Shown piece after piece: positions 35,883 to 45,486 of a stretch of DNA of 64,000 bases. The stretch lies in the NCBI RefSeq assembly GCF_016591715.1, contig NZ_AP024109.1, positions 3,038,001-3,102,000 of the forward strand. The letters run 5' to 3'. The DNA is from Mesorhizobium sp. J8. Its GTDB lineage: Bacteria; Pseudomonadota; Alphaproteobacteria; Rhizobiales; Rhizobiaceae. Positions within the stretch are counted from its first letter, which is position 1; every line of letters starts with the position of its first letter. The position numbers and the translations under genes were made by a program. The notes beneath the pieces were generated by a model. It was not told where the DNA came from, did not search any database, and saw nothing but the letters and a program-made list of their open reading frames with translations.

Positions 35883-37523
35883 TCAGGACTCCAGCCAGAC
35901 TTTCTCGAAATGCTGCTCGAGCGCCTGGTGCTGTTCGCAGCCCTGCACGCCCTTGCGATAGGTGCGGTAGACCGAGCGCCAGTAGGGCTGGATGATGATG
36001 CCGCTATCGCGCAAATTGGTCTCGATCTTGGCCATGATCTCCTTGCGCTGCGCGGCGTCCGGCGTCGCGAGCGCCTTGTCGAGAAGCTCGTCGAACTCCT
36101 TGTTCGAATAGGCACTTTCGTTCCAGGCCGCGCCCGATTTATAGGCCAAAGCCAGCACCTGGACGCCGAGCGGGCGGCCGAGCCATTCGGTGCAGGAATA
36201 GGGAAACTTGCTCCAGTCGTTCCAGAAGGTGGCGGCCGGCAGTACGGTCCGCTTGATCTTGAGGCCTGCCTCGCGAATCTGCGCCGCGATCGCATCCGCT
36301 GTGCTCTTTTGCCATTCGACGTCGACGGAGATCAGCTCATATTCATGGTCGGCCTTGCCGGATTCCGACATCAGCTTCTTCGCCTGCTCGGCATCGCGCT
36401 TGGCCGGACCGATATCGGCGAATTCCGGATGCATCGGACCGACATGGTGGTTGTCGGCGGGCTTTCCGCGCCCGTCGATACCGAGCTTCAGCACGGCCGC
36501 ATTGTCGACGGCAAGCTGGGCGGCACGGCGGACCTTGACGTCGTCATAAGGCGCGTTGGCGACATTGAAGCGCGCTACGATGGTCGAGCCTGTGGCGATC
36601 TCCGAGTTCTGCAGACCCATCTTTTCGGTCTGCGACACGGCGTCCGAAGCAGTTTCGTGGTCGGTGTCGATTTCGCCGGATTCGAAGGCCGACAGCGTGG
36701 CGTTGGGGTCGGAGCCGTAATCGACCCATTTGATGCCATCGAGATGGAACTCGCCCTTCCACCAGGGCTTGTCCTTGCGCTTCACCTCCGCCCCGGTCTC
36801 GGCGTCCCAACTCACCAGCTCGCACGGACCGGTGGTGATCGCCAGGGCCTTCTTCGGATCGGCGTCGCCCTCATAGGAGCGGTGCATGATCAACGCAGGA
36901 TAGTCGGCCATGCCGGCGATCAGCGAGATGTCGGGCTTCGGCAGGTTGAGCTTGACGGTGTAGTCGTCGACCTTCTGGATGCCGCCGTCGACCGGCTTTT
37001 TGGTGTCGGCGTTGACCAGCGCGCCCATGCGCGCCGCGACCGAATTGCCGGCCACCGACGCATCGCACCAACGGTTGAGGTTGTGGATCACGTCGTCGGC
37101 GTTGAACGTGTCGCCATTCGACCAGGTGATGCCCTTGCGCACATGAAGCGTAATGGTCTTGGCGTCGTCGCTGGTCTCCCAGCTTTCCAAGAGCCAGGGC
37201 TCGAAGGAAAAGTCGGTGTTCCAGCGCACCAGATATTCATTGCAGTGGCGCGCGACATTCGACATCTCGACGCCGTCGAAGGTGCGTGGGTCCTTGAAAC
37301 CCTTGACGTTCATGGCGACACGCAGCACCCCGCCCTTTTTCGGTTCGGCGGCGCGGGCAGGCGAGGGGACAATCCCGCCCAGCGCCATCGCGCCAGCGGC
37401 GCTGACGCCCAAGCCCGCCATCAGCGCCAGATATTCGCGTCGGCTGATTGCGCCTGTCTTGAAATCGTCTGCGGTCGGCTTGGCCCGCGGGTGCAGTTTT
37501 CTGTCGGTCAGCATGAACTTCAT
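35883..37523 (-). CDS. Tat-exported ABC transporter substrate-binding protein, family 5 (peptide/oligopeptide type)
   Basis: 546 residues from ATG 37523, with AGAGGGAA upstream. A twin-arginine signal lies at about 27-62 ([19 protein letters not shown], cleavage near ARAAEP). The SBP_bac_5 domain follows, including [25 protein letters not shown] and the C-terminal lobe [21 protein letters not shown] region. It should bind a peptide, opine-like or other small ligand in the periplasm. No permease or ATPase of the Dpp/Opp type is present within the window, so it must be paired elsewhere or work with another system. The frame is open well upstream, but that is not coding. Confidence 0.88.
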   Translation of the reverse strand: MKFMLTDRKLHPRAKPTADDFKTGAISRREYLALMAGLGVSAAGAMALGGIVPSPARAAEPKKGGVLRVAMNVKGFKDPRTFDGVEMSNVARHCNEYLVRWNTDFSFEPWLLESWETSDDAKTITLHVRKGITWSNGDTFNADDVIHNLNRWCDASVAGNSVAARMGALVNADTKKPVDGGIQKVDDYTVKLNLPKPDISLIAGMADYPALIMHRSYEGDADPKKALAITTGPCELVSWDAETGAEVKRKDKPWWKGEFHLDGIKWVDYGSDPNATLSAFESGEIDTDHETASDAVSQTEKMGLQNSEIATGSTIVARFNVANAPYDDVKVRRAAQLAVDNAAVLKLGIDGRGKPADNHHVGPMHPEFADIGPAKRDAEQAKKLMSESGKADHEYELISVDVEWQKSTADAIAAQIREAGLKIKRTVLPAATFWNDWSKFPYSCTEWLGRPLGVQVLALAYKSGAAWNESAYSNKEFDELLDKALATPDAAQRKEIMAKIETNLRDSGIIIQPYWRSVYRTYRKGVQGCEQHQALEQHFEKVWLES

Positions 37524-37752
37524 CGTCGTTCCCTCTGTTGTTGGCGCACGTTGCCCGCGCGGCGGTCTGTTGGAGCAAGGACTTGCAAGAAGCCAACGGT
37601 CGCCCCGGGATCGCCAGGCGCGGGGGCGGATGCGACCGCCAGGGCGCCGTTGCCTGCCAGCTGATGATAGGTCCGCTTTCTGTGACGAAATGTTTGGTTT
37701 TCCGCAGTTCTTGTGCGCTGTTCCGCAGGCTAAATTTGCCTCAGACGGCGTC

Positions 37753-37880
37753 GCCCCCTCATCCGGCCGCTTCGCGGCCACCTTCTCCCCGAGGGGAGAA
37801 GAGGTTCGCGCCGAGGCTGACAGGCTCCTCTCCCCTTGGGGAGAGGTCAGCCGAGCGAAGCGGAGGCTGGGTGAGGGGGA
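37753..37880. repeat. Rhizobial palindromic intergenic element (RIME-like)
   Basis: The 128-base element begins CCCCCTCATCC and ends GGGTGAGGGGG, an inverted pair. It contains two internal hairpins: CCGGCCGCTTCGCGGCC, and the pairs CTTCTCCCCGAGGGGAGAAG and CCTCTCCCCTTGGGGAGAGG. Such C-rich mosaic elements are widespread between genes of Rhizobiales. It lies between the alpha/beta hydrolase and binding-protein genes and may split them into separate transcripts. The remaining 229 bases up to the binding-protein start hold no gene. Confidence 0.7.
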
Positions 37881-37887
37881 GTGCCAT

Positions 37888-38859
37888 TCAATACCGCCAC
37901 TCGCCCCGCCCAAGCGTGCCGATATCGGCAACAATCCTTGCAAAGGCCTCCGCGGCGCGCGGCACCGTCGGCCTCGCCCGCACGAACGAGTGCACCAGCC
38001 TTGGCTCCTCGCGCCACCAGGCTTGCCCGCCGGCGGCCACAATCCGGTCGCGGTAGACTTCGCCGTCGGAGGACAGCGGATCGCATTCGGCGGTGACGAT
38101 GATCGTCGGCGGGAGCCCGGAGAAATCGCGGTCCCTGAGCGGCGAGAACGTCGGGTCGTCCAAAGCCTGCCCAGGCGCTGCGCGGATACGCCGGTACAAC
38201 TCGATGTCGCTGACGCTGAGCAGCGGCGCTTCGGCATGTTCGATGTACGACCGTTCGCTCTCGTCGCCGTCCAGGCCGGGATAGATCAGCATCTGTCCGA
38301 TCGCGTGCCGGGAATGGCGGCGAGTCGCGTGAGCGACGGCCGCCGCCAGGTTGCTGCCGGCGCTTTCGCCGCAAAGCACGATCGGCAATGCGCTGGTCGA
38401 GGCGGCCCATTCGAACACGGCAAGCGCATCGCCGAAGGAGGCGGGATGGAGATGCTCCGGCGCCAGGCGGTAGTCGGCCGAGACCACTTCGAAGCCCGTG
38501 CCGGCGCAGATTTCCGCGCAGATATCGTCATGGCTGTCGAGGTTGCCGAGCACAAAGCCACCGCCGTGATAATAGACGACGATCGCTGCCGCCGTCTTGT
38601 CCGCCATGCGATAGCGTCGCACCGGGATCGCATGCGCCGCCGCGGCGACAAGACCGTCGCTGGTCGTCACACCTTCCGGATGGCCTTGGTGGAACGCGGC
38701 GCACATCCGATCATAGACCGCGCGTTGCTCCGCAAGGGGCGCGGCAACGATCTCGGGCGGGTACCAGCTGTTGACCCGGTCGATATAGTCCCAGAGTTCC
38801 GGATCCAGCCGATCGGCATATTTGCCGCGGCTCGCCGGATCGGTTGGGTCGCCGGCCAC
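37888..38859 (-). CDS. Alpha/beta hydrolase (hormone-sensitive lipase-like)
   Basis: About 323 residues from GTG 38859, five bases after the preceding gene; the start is uncertain because the frame is open to 39162. The oxyanion motif is [13 protein letters not shown], and the nucleophile Ser is in LCGESAGSN. The catalytic Asp is in [11 protein letters not shown] and His in [18 protein letters not shown] is typical of the family. It hydrolyses a carboxyl ester or similar small substrate. Being packed behind the isochorismatase-like gene, it probably belongs to the same catabolic unit. Confidence 0.85.
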   Translation of the reverse strand: MAGDPTDPASRGKYADRLDPELWDYIDRVNSWYPPEIVAAPLAEQRAVYDRMCAAFHQGHPEGVTTSDGLVAAAAHAIPVRRYRMADKTAAAIVVYYHGGGFVLGNLDSHDDICAEICAGTGFEVVSADYRLAPEHLHPASFGDALAVFEWAASTSALPIVLCGESAGSNLAAAVAHATRRHSRHAIGQMLIYPGLDGDESERSYIEHAEAPLLSVSDIELYRRIRAAPGQALDDPTFSPLRDRDFSGLPPTIIVTAECDPLSSDGEVYRDRIVAAGGQAWWREEPRLVHSFVRARPTVPRAAEAFARIVADIGTLGRGEWRY

Positions 38860-38864
38860 TGCCG

Positions 38865-39542
38865 TCAGAGCTCGGCGTAAAGCCGCGCCGCGTTCTCGAA
38901 GGTGAAGCGCAGCGGCACCGAGCCCTCGATCTGCCACACCTCCACCGTGTCGCCGGCCATCAGCCGGCAGGCATCGAGCGTGTTGGTGACGGCGCCGCCA
39001 TAGAGCCGGTTGGCAAGGTTGAGGATGCCGGTCTGATGCATGGCGGCGCTGGCGCTGCCGCATGCATCCTTGACCAAAAGCACGCGAAAGCCGCGCGCCA
39101 CGGCGTCCTTCACCGTGGCGTCGATGCAGGCCTCGGTCCACACGCCGGCAATCACCAGCCATTCGATGCCGGCCGCCTTGAGCTTGTCGGCGAAATCGTT
39201 CTTTCCGAAGGCGCTGGCCTCCTGCTTGACCAGCGTCGCTTCGCCGTCTCTTGCCGCGACTTCATGGCAGATCGCCGTCAGCGGATCGTCCTTGTCGGAA
39301 AAGGCAGACTTGCCGCTTTCGTCGACCGGGTGGAACGGCCGCGCCTGAGCGAGATCGACGATATAGGCCCAGTGGTAAAGCGGCACGAAATTCCGCCGCG
39401 CCGCCTCCTGCAAGCGCCGTACATTGGCGAGGATGTCGCTAAATCCCTCGACCAGATAGCGCTTGTCCTTGCGATGCTCTTCCTGGAGATCGATGAACAC
39501 CGCGGCCACCGTGCCGCGCCGGATGGAAATGGGCGTTTTCAT
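38865..39542 (-). CDS. Cysteine hydrolase, isochorismatase-like family
   Basis: 225 residues. The triad is visible as Asp18 (VFIDLQEEH), Lys106 (LVKQEASAFGKND) and Cys139 (IAGVWTEACIDATVKDA). The family cleaves amides such as nicotinamide, carbamoyl derivatives or ureides. It is 27 bases downstream of the M24 gene and five before the alpha/beta hydrolase, forming an apparent operon under the GlxA-type regulator. The substrate is unknown; a hydrolytic step in degradation of an N-containing compound is the likeliest role. Confidence 0.88.
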   Translation of the reverse strand: MKTPISIRRGTVAAVFIDLQEEHRKDKRYLVEGFSDILANVRRLQEAARRNFVPLYHWAYIVDLAQARPFHPVDESGKSAFSDKDDPLTAICHEVAARDGEATLVKQEASAFGKNDFADKLKAAGIEWLVIAGVWTEACIDATVKDAVARGFRVLLVKDACGSASAAMHQTGILNLANRLYGGAVTNTLDACRLMAGDTVEVWQIEGSVPLRFTFENAARLYAEL

Positions 39543-39569
39543 GCGGAGTGTGCTGTCAATGCGTGAGCG

Positions 39570-40868
39570 CTAGTTGTCAAGAAATTCGTCTTCATACGGA
39601 AACCGCGAAAGCAGCTCGGTCCCCGTTTCGGTGATGAGAATCTCGTCCTCGAGCTTGACCCCCTCGCGTCCGCCTTTCTCGCCGATATAGCTTTCGACGC
39701 TCACCACCATGCCCGGCACGATGATGCCATCGCGGCCATAGGTTTCGTAGTCCATTGCGTGGGCGATGAAAGGCGTTTCGCCATGCATGCCGACGCCGTG
39801 CATGACCGAGGTGTAGCGTTGGTCGACGAAGCGGTCCGGGATCTTCCACGCCTTCTCGGCTATCTCGCGGAACGCCATGCCGGGCTTCACGATGCCAATA
39901 TTGTGCTGCACCTGGTCACGCGCCATGCGGTAGAGCGATTTCTGGTAGGGCGTCGGCTTGCCCGGGCCGCAGCGGAAGGTGCGCGAGAAGTCGGAATAAT
40001 AGCCGTAGCAGCCGATCGTGTCGGTATCGAGCGCGACCAGTTCGCCCGGCCTGATCTTGCGCCCGCTCGCCTCGTTGAACCAGGGATTGGTGCGCTGTCC
40101 CGAGGTGAGCAGGCGGGTCTCGATGAACTCGCCGCCCTGGCGGATCACCTCGTGATACATGATGGCGAAGAGCTCGTTTTCGGAAACGCCGGGCTTGATC
40201 GCCTCGCGCACGGCGGCCACGGCCGCCTCGGCGCCGGCCATCGAAGCCTGCAGGCATTTCACTTCCTCCGGCGTCTTCACCGCGCGCACCGCCAGGATCT
40301 CGCCCTGGCAGTCCTTCACCTCGCAGCCGCGCTTTTCGAGCGCCAGCGCCTGCAGATGGCTGCAGCGGTCGAGGCCGAGCTTCATCGAACCGCCGCCATG
40401 CTTTTTCAAAAGCTCGGTGATCTCGTCGGCGAACGGCCCGGCGGTCTCGTCGTCGCGGCCGGAGACGGAAGACCAGACCAGTTTCGACGGCCGCGCCTCG
40501 TCGATCGTGTCGAGCACCATGGAGACATGGTAGCTCTGCGGATATTCGAACAACACGATCGGCCCTTCGGTCGGGATGAAGAAATACCGCGTCGAGTTGC
40601 GCAGGAAATAGCCGAACATGTTGCGCGATCCGGTGGCGTAACGCTGGTTATAGGGATCGAACAAAACGACGCCGCCATAGCCCGCCTCGCGCATCCAGGC
40701 GCGCAGCTTGGCCAGCCGCCCCTTGCGCAGCGCATCCGCGTCGATGAAGGACGGCTCGGTGTCGGACAGCCACATGCCGCCGGCCGGATCGGCCGCGGCG
40801 GGGTGGCGCATGCGGTCCTTGAAGTCCACATCCTCGGTGCTGTCGGGGTCGAATACGACGATGCTCAT
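39570..40868 (-). CDS. M24 family metal-dependent enzyme, DddP/Xaa-Pro peptidase-like
   Basis: 432 residues. An N-terminal creatinase-like domain (to about 200) is followed by the pita-bread fold. Metal ligands are visible as D281 and D283 (ALDTDTIG), D293 (YYSDFSRTF), H357 (VMHGVGMHGE), E392 (VVSVESYIGE) and E407 (VKLEDEILI). From memory, the DMSP lyase DddP has its ligands at the same relative spacing, offset by 14, but its catalytic Asp377 would fall on G363 here. This suggests a DddP relative with another activity, such as a peptidase or a creatinase-like hydrolase. An AGGAGGCGCCC ribosome binding site precedes ATG 40868. Confidence 0.85.
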   Translation of the reverse strand: MSIVVFDPDSTEDVDFKDRMRHPAAADPAGGMWLSDTEPSFIDADALRKGRLAKLRAWMREAGYGGVVLFDPYNQRYATGSRNMFGYFLRNSTRYFFIPTEGPIVLFEYPQSYHVSMVLDTIDEARPSKLVWSSVSGRDDETAGPFADEITELLKKHGGGSMKLGLDRCSHLQALALEKRGCEVKDCQGEILAVRAVKTPEEVKCLQASMAGAEAAVAAVREAIKPGVSENELFAIMYHEVIRQGGEFIETRLLTSGQRTNPWFNEASGRKIRPGELVALDTDTIGCYGYYSDFSRTFRCGPGKPTPYQKSLYRMARDQVQHNIGIVKPGMAFREIAEKAWKIPDRFVDQRYTSVMHGVGMHGETPFIAHAMDYETYGRDGIIVPGMVVSVESYIGEKGGREGVKLEDEILITETGTELLSRFPYEDEFLDN

Positions 40869-41002
40869 GGGCGCCTCCTGATGGGGAGAACATAGCCGGA
40901 CGCTGCAGGATCGCTGTGCGGAATTCCGCAGATGTTATGCTGGGTGCCGCGGAGATGTCGGCGGGACAGGGGCGTGTGAAGGAACTCGACGTAGAGGAAA
41001 AG

Positions 41003-41980
41003 CTAATGCCTTCGCATCGCCTTCGGCGCGTGCCCGTGCTCCTCGCGAAACGCCCTTGCGAAGCTCGACATCGAAGCAAACCCGCAAGCGAGCGCTACAT
41101 CGCGCACCATCAGCGTCGAATGCGCGAGCAGATCGGCGGCGCGCTTCAGTCGCAGCCTCCGGTAATATCCATTGGGCGAGACATCCAGCTCAGCCCGGAA
41201 ATTGCGCTCCAGCTTGTCGGGCGACACGCCGAGCCGTTCCGCCAGCTCCGCCATGCCGAGCCGCTCCTCGACCGCGTCTTCCATGATGGCGATTGCCGAC
41301 AGCACCAGTTCGTTCTGGACGCCGGTGCGCAGCCTGAGCGGCATCAGCTTGCGGTCGACGCTGGAGCGCAGCGGGCTGTGCACGAACCACTCCGCTACCC
41401 CCGCCGCGATCTCGGCGCCGCAATCGCGCGTGATGATCTCCAGCATCATGTCGAGGCTGCCGACGCCGCCGGCGGAGGTGAAGCGCTTGCGGTCGATGAC
41501 GAAGAGGTCGCGCCGAAGCTCGATATCAGGGAAAGCCTCGGTGAAGGCCGCTTGGCTCGTCCAGTGCAAGGTGCAGGCATGGCCGTCGAGCAGGCCGGCG
41601 CGGGCGAGGAAGAAGGCGGCGTCCGCGACGGCGCCGATATGCGCGCCGCCACGCAGGCTTTTGCGGATCCAGCTCATCGCCTCATCGGCCACGACATGAT
41701 CGGCATCGCCACCGGAGCACACCACGATGCGGTCGACCTTCGGCGCGTCCGCCGCGGAAAAGCCGGGCTGGATGACGACGCCGTTGGAGGCTTCGACCGT
41801 GCCGGGATCGGCGCCGACGATCACCCAGCGGTAGCACTCGCGCTTGGCAAGGATGTTGACGGCGCGCAGCGGCTCGATGACGGACGAAAACGCCATCATC
41901 GGAAAGCCGGGAAAGACCAGCACCGCGAAGGTGAGGGACGCGTCGTTCGCTGCCTGTTTTTCCACGGTGCGTGAATTCAT
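41003..41980 (-). CDS. GlxA-type AraC family transcriptional regulator
   Basis: 325 residues. The N-terminal DJ-1/PfpI-like (GATase1) domain includes FAVLVFPGFPMMAFSSVIEPLRAVN, VCSGGD and SAGGVGSLDMML. The C-terminal AraC domain has two HTH motifs (MAELAERLGVSPDKLERNFR and VRDVALACGFASMSSFARAFREEHG). Relatives regulate catabolism of carnitine, glycine betaine, arginine and similar compounds. Its ATG overlaps the Nudix stop (ATGA), and 134 bases separate it from the M24 gene it may control. Confidence 0.92.
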   Translation of the reverse strand: MNSRTVEKQAANDASLTFAVLVFPGFPMMAFSSVIEPLRAVNILAKRECYRWVIVGADPGTVEASNGVVIQPGFSAADAPKVDRIVVCSGGDADHVVADEAMSWIRKSLRGGAHIGAVADAAFFLARAGLLDGHACTLHWTSQAAFTEAFPDIELRRDLFVIDRKRFTSAGGVGSLDMMLEIITRDCGAEIAAGVAEWFVHSPLRSSVDRKLMPLRLRTGVQNELVLSAIAIMEDAVEERLGMAELAERLGVSPDKLERNFRAELDVSPNGYYRRLRLKRAADLLAHSTLMVRDVALACGFASMSSFARAFREEHGHAPKAMRRH

Positions 41981-42405
41981 GGTTGGCGACCGTAGCGCGG
42001 AATGACAAAGGTTGCGGTCAACGGCGCGAGTTCGATACCGGCCGCCGCCTTCGGGTCAAGCCAGATCAACTCCTCGATCTCGGCCGCCGGGACCGGCTCG
42101 CCGGTGGTGGGAAGCTCGAACAGTTCGGCCTCGACTTGGGTCTCCGGCTCATTGGCGGCGGGCGCCGAGAAGGAGCCGAGATGGAAGGCCGCGGCTGGAT
42201 CGACGGCGATGCCCAACTCCTCGCGCAATTCGCGCGCCAGGGCTGCGGCCGGCAATTCACCCGGTTCGATCTTGCCGCCGGCCTGCATGAAGGTGCTGGT
42301 GCCGCGCTTTCGCACGAGAAGCAGTCTGCCGCCGTCGTCGCGGATGACGGCGGCGGCGATGCGGATCGTGCTGGCCGTCACTGTTCTGGAATGGCTGGAA
42401 GTCAC
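41977..42405 (-). CDS. NUDIX hydrolase
   Basis: About 142 residues from GTG 42405; GTG 42381 is an alternative, and neither has a strong ribosome binding site. The Nudix box GKIEPGELPAAALARELREELGI fits Gx5Ex7REUxEExGU. It hydrolyses a nucleoside-diphosphate-linked substrate or an oxidised nucleotide; the short, box-centred form does not specify which. Its stop overlaps the start of the GlxA-type regulator, so the regulator is translationally coupled to it. It is divergent from the methionine sulfoxide reductase gene. Confidence 0.88.
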   Translation of the reverse strand: MTSSHSRTVTASTIRIAAAVIRDDGGRLLLVRKRGTSTFMQAGGKIEPGELPAAALARELREELGIAVDPAAAFHLGSFSAPAANEPETQVEAELFELPTTGEPVPAAEIEELIWLDPKAAAGIELAPLTATFVIPRYGRQP

Positions 42406-42495
42406 GATAGGCTGTTTCCCGGCGGCGGTTTTGGTGGCAGAGAGAGGTGAACTGTAGCTGGTCGCGCGGCCGGCTTGCAACGGAGAGACAATACC

Positions 42496-43005
42496 ATGTT
42501 CGCGGCGACCGCCATCGACACCAAGGACAAGCCCGCCTTTTACAAGGAGTTGGCCACGCAATTGAAGGCGCTGCTGGAAGGCGAGGGCGATTCCGTCGCC
42601 AATGCCGCCAACACCGCGGCGCTGATCTACCAGATGGTGCCCGACCTCAACTGGGCGGGCTTCTATTTCCTCGCCTCCGATGACGAGCTGGTGCTCGGCC
42701 CCTTCCAGGGCAAGCCGGCCTGCGTACGCATCGCCGTTGGCAACGGCGTCTGCGGCAAGGCCATCGAGCTCGACATGTCGATGCTGGTCAAGGACGTCAA
42801 CGAATTTCCCGGCCACATCGCCTGCGATGCCGATTCGCGCTCCGAGCTGGTCGTGCTGTTGCGCGACGCCGAAGGCGCCTTCGGCGTGCTCGACCTCGAC
42901 AGCCCGCTGCCCGGCCGCTTCGACAAGGAGGACCAAGCCGGCATCGAGAAGCTCGCCGCGATCTATGTCGCGGCGTGCGAGTTCGAGGATGATGACGAGG
43001 GCTGA
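42496..43005 (+). CDS. msrC: Free methionine-(R)-sulfoxide reductase (GAF domain)
   Basis: 169 residues from ATG 42496, after CGGAGAGAC. A single GAF fold with NWAGFYF, GPFQGKPACVRI, GVCGKA and FPGHIACDADSRSELV matches fRMsr. The three Cys are at 76, 86 and 110, the same spacing as the catalytic and resolving Cys of the E. coli enzyme. It reduces free Met-R-sulfoxide with thioredoxin in the cytoplasm. A Nudix gene is divergent across 90 bases, and both fit oxidative damage handling. Confidence 0.93.
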   Translation: MFAATAIDTKDKPAFYKELATQLKALLEGEGDSVANAANTAALIYQMVPDLNWAGFYFLASDDELVLGPFQGKPACVRIAVGNGVCGKAIELDMSMLVKDVNEFPGHIACDADSRSELVVLLRDAEGAFGVLDLDSPLPGRFDKEDQAGIEKLAAIYVAACEFEDDDEG

Positions 43006-43031
43006 GAGGTTGAGGCTGGTCTCGGCCCGCC

Positions 43032-44141
43032 TTACGCGAACTTCACCAGCGTCAGGCTGAACCCCGCGATAAAGAGGAAAGCCGAGAAGGCCAGCATCAG
43101 CGGCCACAGGCCGCGCGAGCGAAGCTCCGAAATGCCGGCCTGCAGACCCATGGCGGCGAGGCCCATGGTCAGCATGATCTGCGCGGCCAAGGCGATCGCC
43201 GAATGGATCTGCGCCGGGATCGCGACCAGGCTGTTCAGCGCCACGACGGCTACGAAGGCCGCGACGAACCAGGGCATCGGCGGCTTTGCGCCGGAAGCGT
43301 CCGTGTTGCCGCGGCGCGCCATCAGGCCGAGCGCGATCACCGTCGGCGCGAGCATGGCGACGCGTGTCAGCTTGGCGACGGTCGCGGTCTCGCCGGCAAG
43401 CGTGCCGTTCTGGAAGCCGGCGCCGATCACCTGAGCCACCTCGTGGATCGAGGCGCCTGCCCACAGGCCGAAAGCATGCTGGTCGAGCCCGAGCACGGGT
43501 GCCAGCAGCGGGAAGCCGAGCATGGCGATGGTGCCGAACAGCGTGATCGCCGCAACGGCATAGGTGACGTCCTCGTCGCGCGCGTCGGTGACGATGTTGG
43601 CGGCGACGATCGCCGAGGCGCCGCAGATCGAGGTGCCGGCGGCGATCAGTTGCGCAAGCTTACGGTCGACGCCGATCAGCCGTCCAAGCGTGACGGTGAA
43701 GAGGAAGGTGGCGCCGAGCGTGGCGGCGACGATGCCGACGCCGCCAAGGCCGATGCCCGCCACCTGGCCGAGCGTGAGCTGGAAGCCGAGCAGCACGATG
43801 GCGAAGCGCAACAGGCGCTTTTGCGAAAAGGCGATGCCGGCCTTGGCATGGGCGGGAAGGCCGAGCACGTTGGAATAGATCATGCCGGCTACGACGGCGA
43901 GGATCATCGGACTGAGCAAGGTGAGGCCGGAGAAGCCGCGCGCCGAATAGGCGACGCAGGTGATCATCGCCACCAGCACCAGTCCCGGCATAATGCCGGC
44001 CGAGATCGCGGTCAGGGCAGGGTGCCTGCGCCCGGCGGCGGCCGAGTTCAAGTGATCTGGAAGATCGTTCGCAGTGGCAGGCAGGAAAGACAATCGAATT
44101 CTCCAGGCGCGGTCGGCGTCGGAATGCCATTCCCGAACCAA
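43032..44141 (-). CDS. YeiH/UPF0324 family putative sulfate exporter
   Basis: About 369 residues from a TTG at 44141; no ATG is available in the right place and the frame runs unsupported to 44300, so the start is uncertain. It has nine to eleven membrane segments. Family landmarks are [53 protein letters not shown] and [16 protein letters not shown]0324 proteins are annotated as sulfate or cysteine-linked exporters without firm biochemistry. A divergent LysR regulator is common elsewhere but absent here. Confidence 0.85.
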   Translation of the reverse strand: MVREWHSDADRAWRIRLSFLPATANDLPDHLNSAAAGRRHPALTAISAGIMPGLVLVAMITCVAYSARGFSGLTLLSPMILAVVAGMIYSNVLGLPAHAKAGIAFSQKRLLRFAIVLLGFQLTLGQVAGIGLGGVGIVAATLGATFLFTVTLGRLIGVDRKLAQLIAAGTSICGASAIVAANIVTDARDEDVTYAVAAITLFGTIAMLGFPLLAPVLGLDQHAFGLWAGASIHEVAQVIGAGFQNGTLAGETATVAKLTRVAMLAPTVIALGLMARRGNTDASGAKPPMPWFVAAFVAVVALNSLVAIPAQIHSAIALAAQIMLTMGLAAMGLQAGISELRSRGLWPLMLAFSAFLFIAGFSLTLVKFA

Positions 44142-44387
44142 TCTTTCCAACGAATTATTAGAGTTATAATGATCGATTTTTACGAACGATTGGTGAGCTG
44201 CCAACTGGTGGCCTAACGACCGGCGCCGGCCGAGCCTTGACGCCTGCCGGTTCCTCCTCCAGCTTGCCGCGATGGCTACCCTCGCGCCCGCCATTGCCAA
44301 GCGACGCCGCCTTCGCCGAGTGCGGAGCGGCCGGCTGATTGCGCGACGATAAACCCGATACGATAGATCCGGTTCGTTCGTTTCCTG

Positions 44388-44418
44388 CCCCGCCCGCGAT
44401 TTCAGCCGGCGGGGTTTT
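44388..44418 (+). terminator. Hairpin with T-run upstream of the GNAT gene (terminator or leader attenuator)
   Basis: CCCCGCC at 44388-44394 pairs with GGCGGGG at 44408-44414, followed by TTTT. It lies within the 295-base spacer before the acetyltransferase and 19 bases before its ATG. No plus-strand gene precedes it nearby, so it may act in the leader. The 7-bp stem and four Ts make it weak. Confidence 0.35.
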
Positions 44419-44436
44419 CATATCTGGAGCTTTGCA

Positions 44437-44901
44437 ATGACCATCGATTCTTCCATCCGGTTCCGGCCGGCCGAGGCGGCGGATGCCGCCGCCATCCGCG
44501 ATATCGTCCGCGAAGCCTATGCCAAATGGGTGCCGGTGATCGGCCGCGAGCCCTTGCCGATGCGCGCCGATTACGACAAGGCGATTCAGGAGCACCAATT
44601 CAACCTCGCTACGGAGAACGGCCGCATCGTCGGCCTGATCGAAACCATCGTGCATGACGACCATCTGTGGATCGAGAACGTCGCCGTGGCGTCCGAAGCG
44701 CAGCGCAGGGGTATCGGGCGCAAGCTGCTTGAAAGCGCCGAGCGCGCGGCCGTCGAAGCAGGCTTTCGCGAACTTCGCCTGCTGACCAACGGCGCCTTCG
44801 AGGCGAATGTGCTGCTGTACAAAAGTCTCGGCTATGCGATCGACCGTGAGGAGCCGTTCATGAGCGGCACGACCGTCTATATGAGCAAGATTCTTCCATG
44901 A
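44437..44901 (+). CDS. GNAT family N-acetyltransferase
   Basis: 154 residues. The acetyl-CoA-binding segment is VASEAQRRGIGRKLLESAERAA (Q/RxxGxG/A type), preceded by the beta-4 strand LWIENVAV. The C-terminus YKSLGYAI and YMSKIL is typical. GGAG precedes the ATG by eight bases. The acceptor substrate cannot be read from the sequence. An ACT-domain gene follows 29 bases later, likely cotranscribed. Confidence 0.9.
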   Translation: MTIDSSIRFRPAEAADAAAIRDIVREAYAKWVPVIGREPLPMRADYDKAIQEHQFNLATENGRIVGLIETIVHDDHLWIENVAVASEAQRRGIGRKLLESAERAAVEAGFRELRLLTNGAFEANVLLYKSLGYAIDREEPFMSGTTVYMSKILP

Positions 44902-44930
44902 CCGCGTAAACCAGCGAGGGAGTCCAACGA

Positions 44931-45314
44931 ATGGCTGCCCGGATCAGATTGAAGCAACTTCCCGGTCTTTATGCGATTTCGAGGCTTGAGGCTGGAGAGG
45001 GCATTCCCGATTGGGCGGACGGGCCAGGCTTCGTCAGCATCAGCAGGACGGAGGACGAACTGTCGATCGCCTGCCTGCAGGAGCGCGTGCCGGCTACCGT
45101 CAGGCAGGACAGCGACTGGGTCGCCTTCAAATTCGAAGGACCCTTCGCCTTCGGTGAAACCGGCATCGTCCTGTCGGTCGTTCGGCCGCTGTCGGAGAAC
45201 GGCCTGGGCATTTTCGTGGTGTCCACGTTTGACGGCGACCACCTGCTGGTAAAGGCCTCGGACGGGCCGGCGGCGATACGTTTGCTGGGCGAAGCAGGGC
45301 ATACGTTGCTGTAG
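44931..45314 (+). CDS. ACT domain-containing protein
   Basis: 127 residues. The sequence (LPGLYAISRLEAGEGIPDW, ELSIACLQERVP, WVAFKFEGPFAFGETGIVLSVVRPLSE, GIFVVSTFDGDHLLVK) matches small stand-alone tandem ACT proteins related to the CASTOR-type ACT group. It probably binds an amino acid, but no catalytic domain is attached. A GAGGGAGTCC lies before ATG 44931. It follows the GNAT gene and could regulate or accompany it. Confidence 0.82.
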   Translation: MAARIRLKQLPGLYAISRLEAGEGIPDWADGPGFVSISRTEDELSIACLQERVPATVRQDSDWVAFKFEGPFAFGETGIVLSVVRPLSENGLGIFVVSTFDGDHLLVKASDGPAAIRLLGEAGHTLL

Positions 45315-45486
45315 CCTCATTCCATCCGGATTGTCGCGGCCGCACAGCTCTGGCGCAACGCCTGACGTTCTGGCTCAATCGCTCAAGCTTGCGTTTGACA
45401 GGGCGCATGCCGCATCGTTATTTCTGACGATATACGACGACGACTTCACCACGATCGAGCAACGCCGGCCCGCACGGAGCGAAACC

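Noticed and set aside
37524..38237. Upstream extension of the binding-protein frame
   Set aside because: It runs through the palindromic repeat and the hydrolase gene; the Tat signal and ribosome binding site fix the start at 37523.
42406..43464. Long frame upstream of the Nudix protein
   Set aside because: It is antisense to the methionine sulfoxide reductase gene, and the Nudix homology begins only near 42380.
44142..44300. N-terminal extension of the YeiH-type exporter
   Set aside because: The added sequence is basic low-complexity and covers AT-rich promoter-like sequence near 44150.
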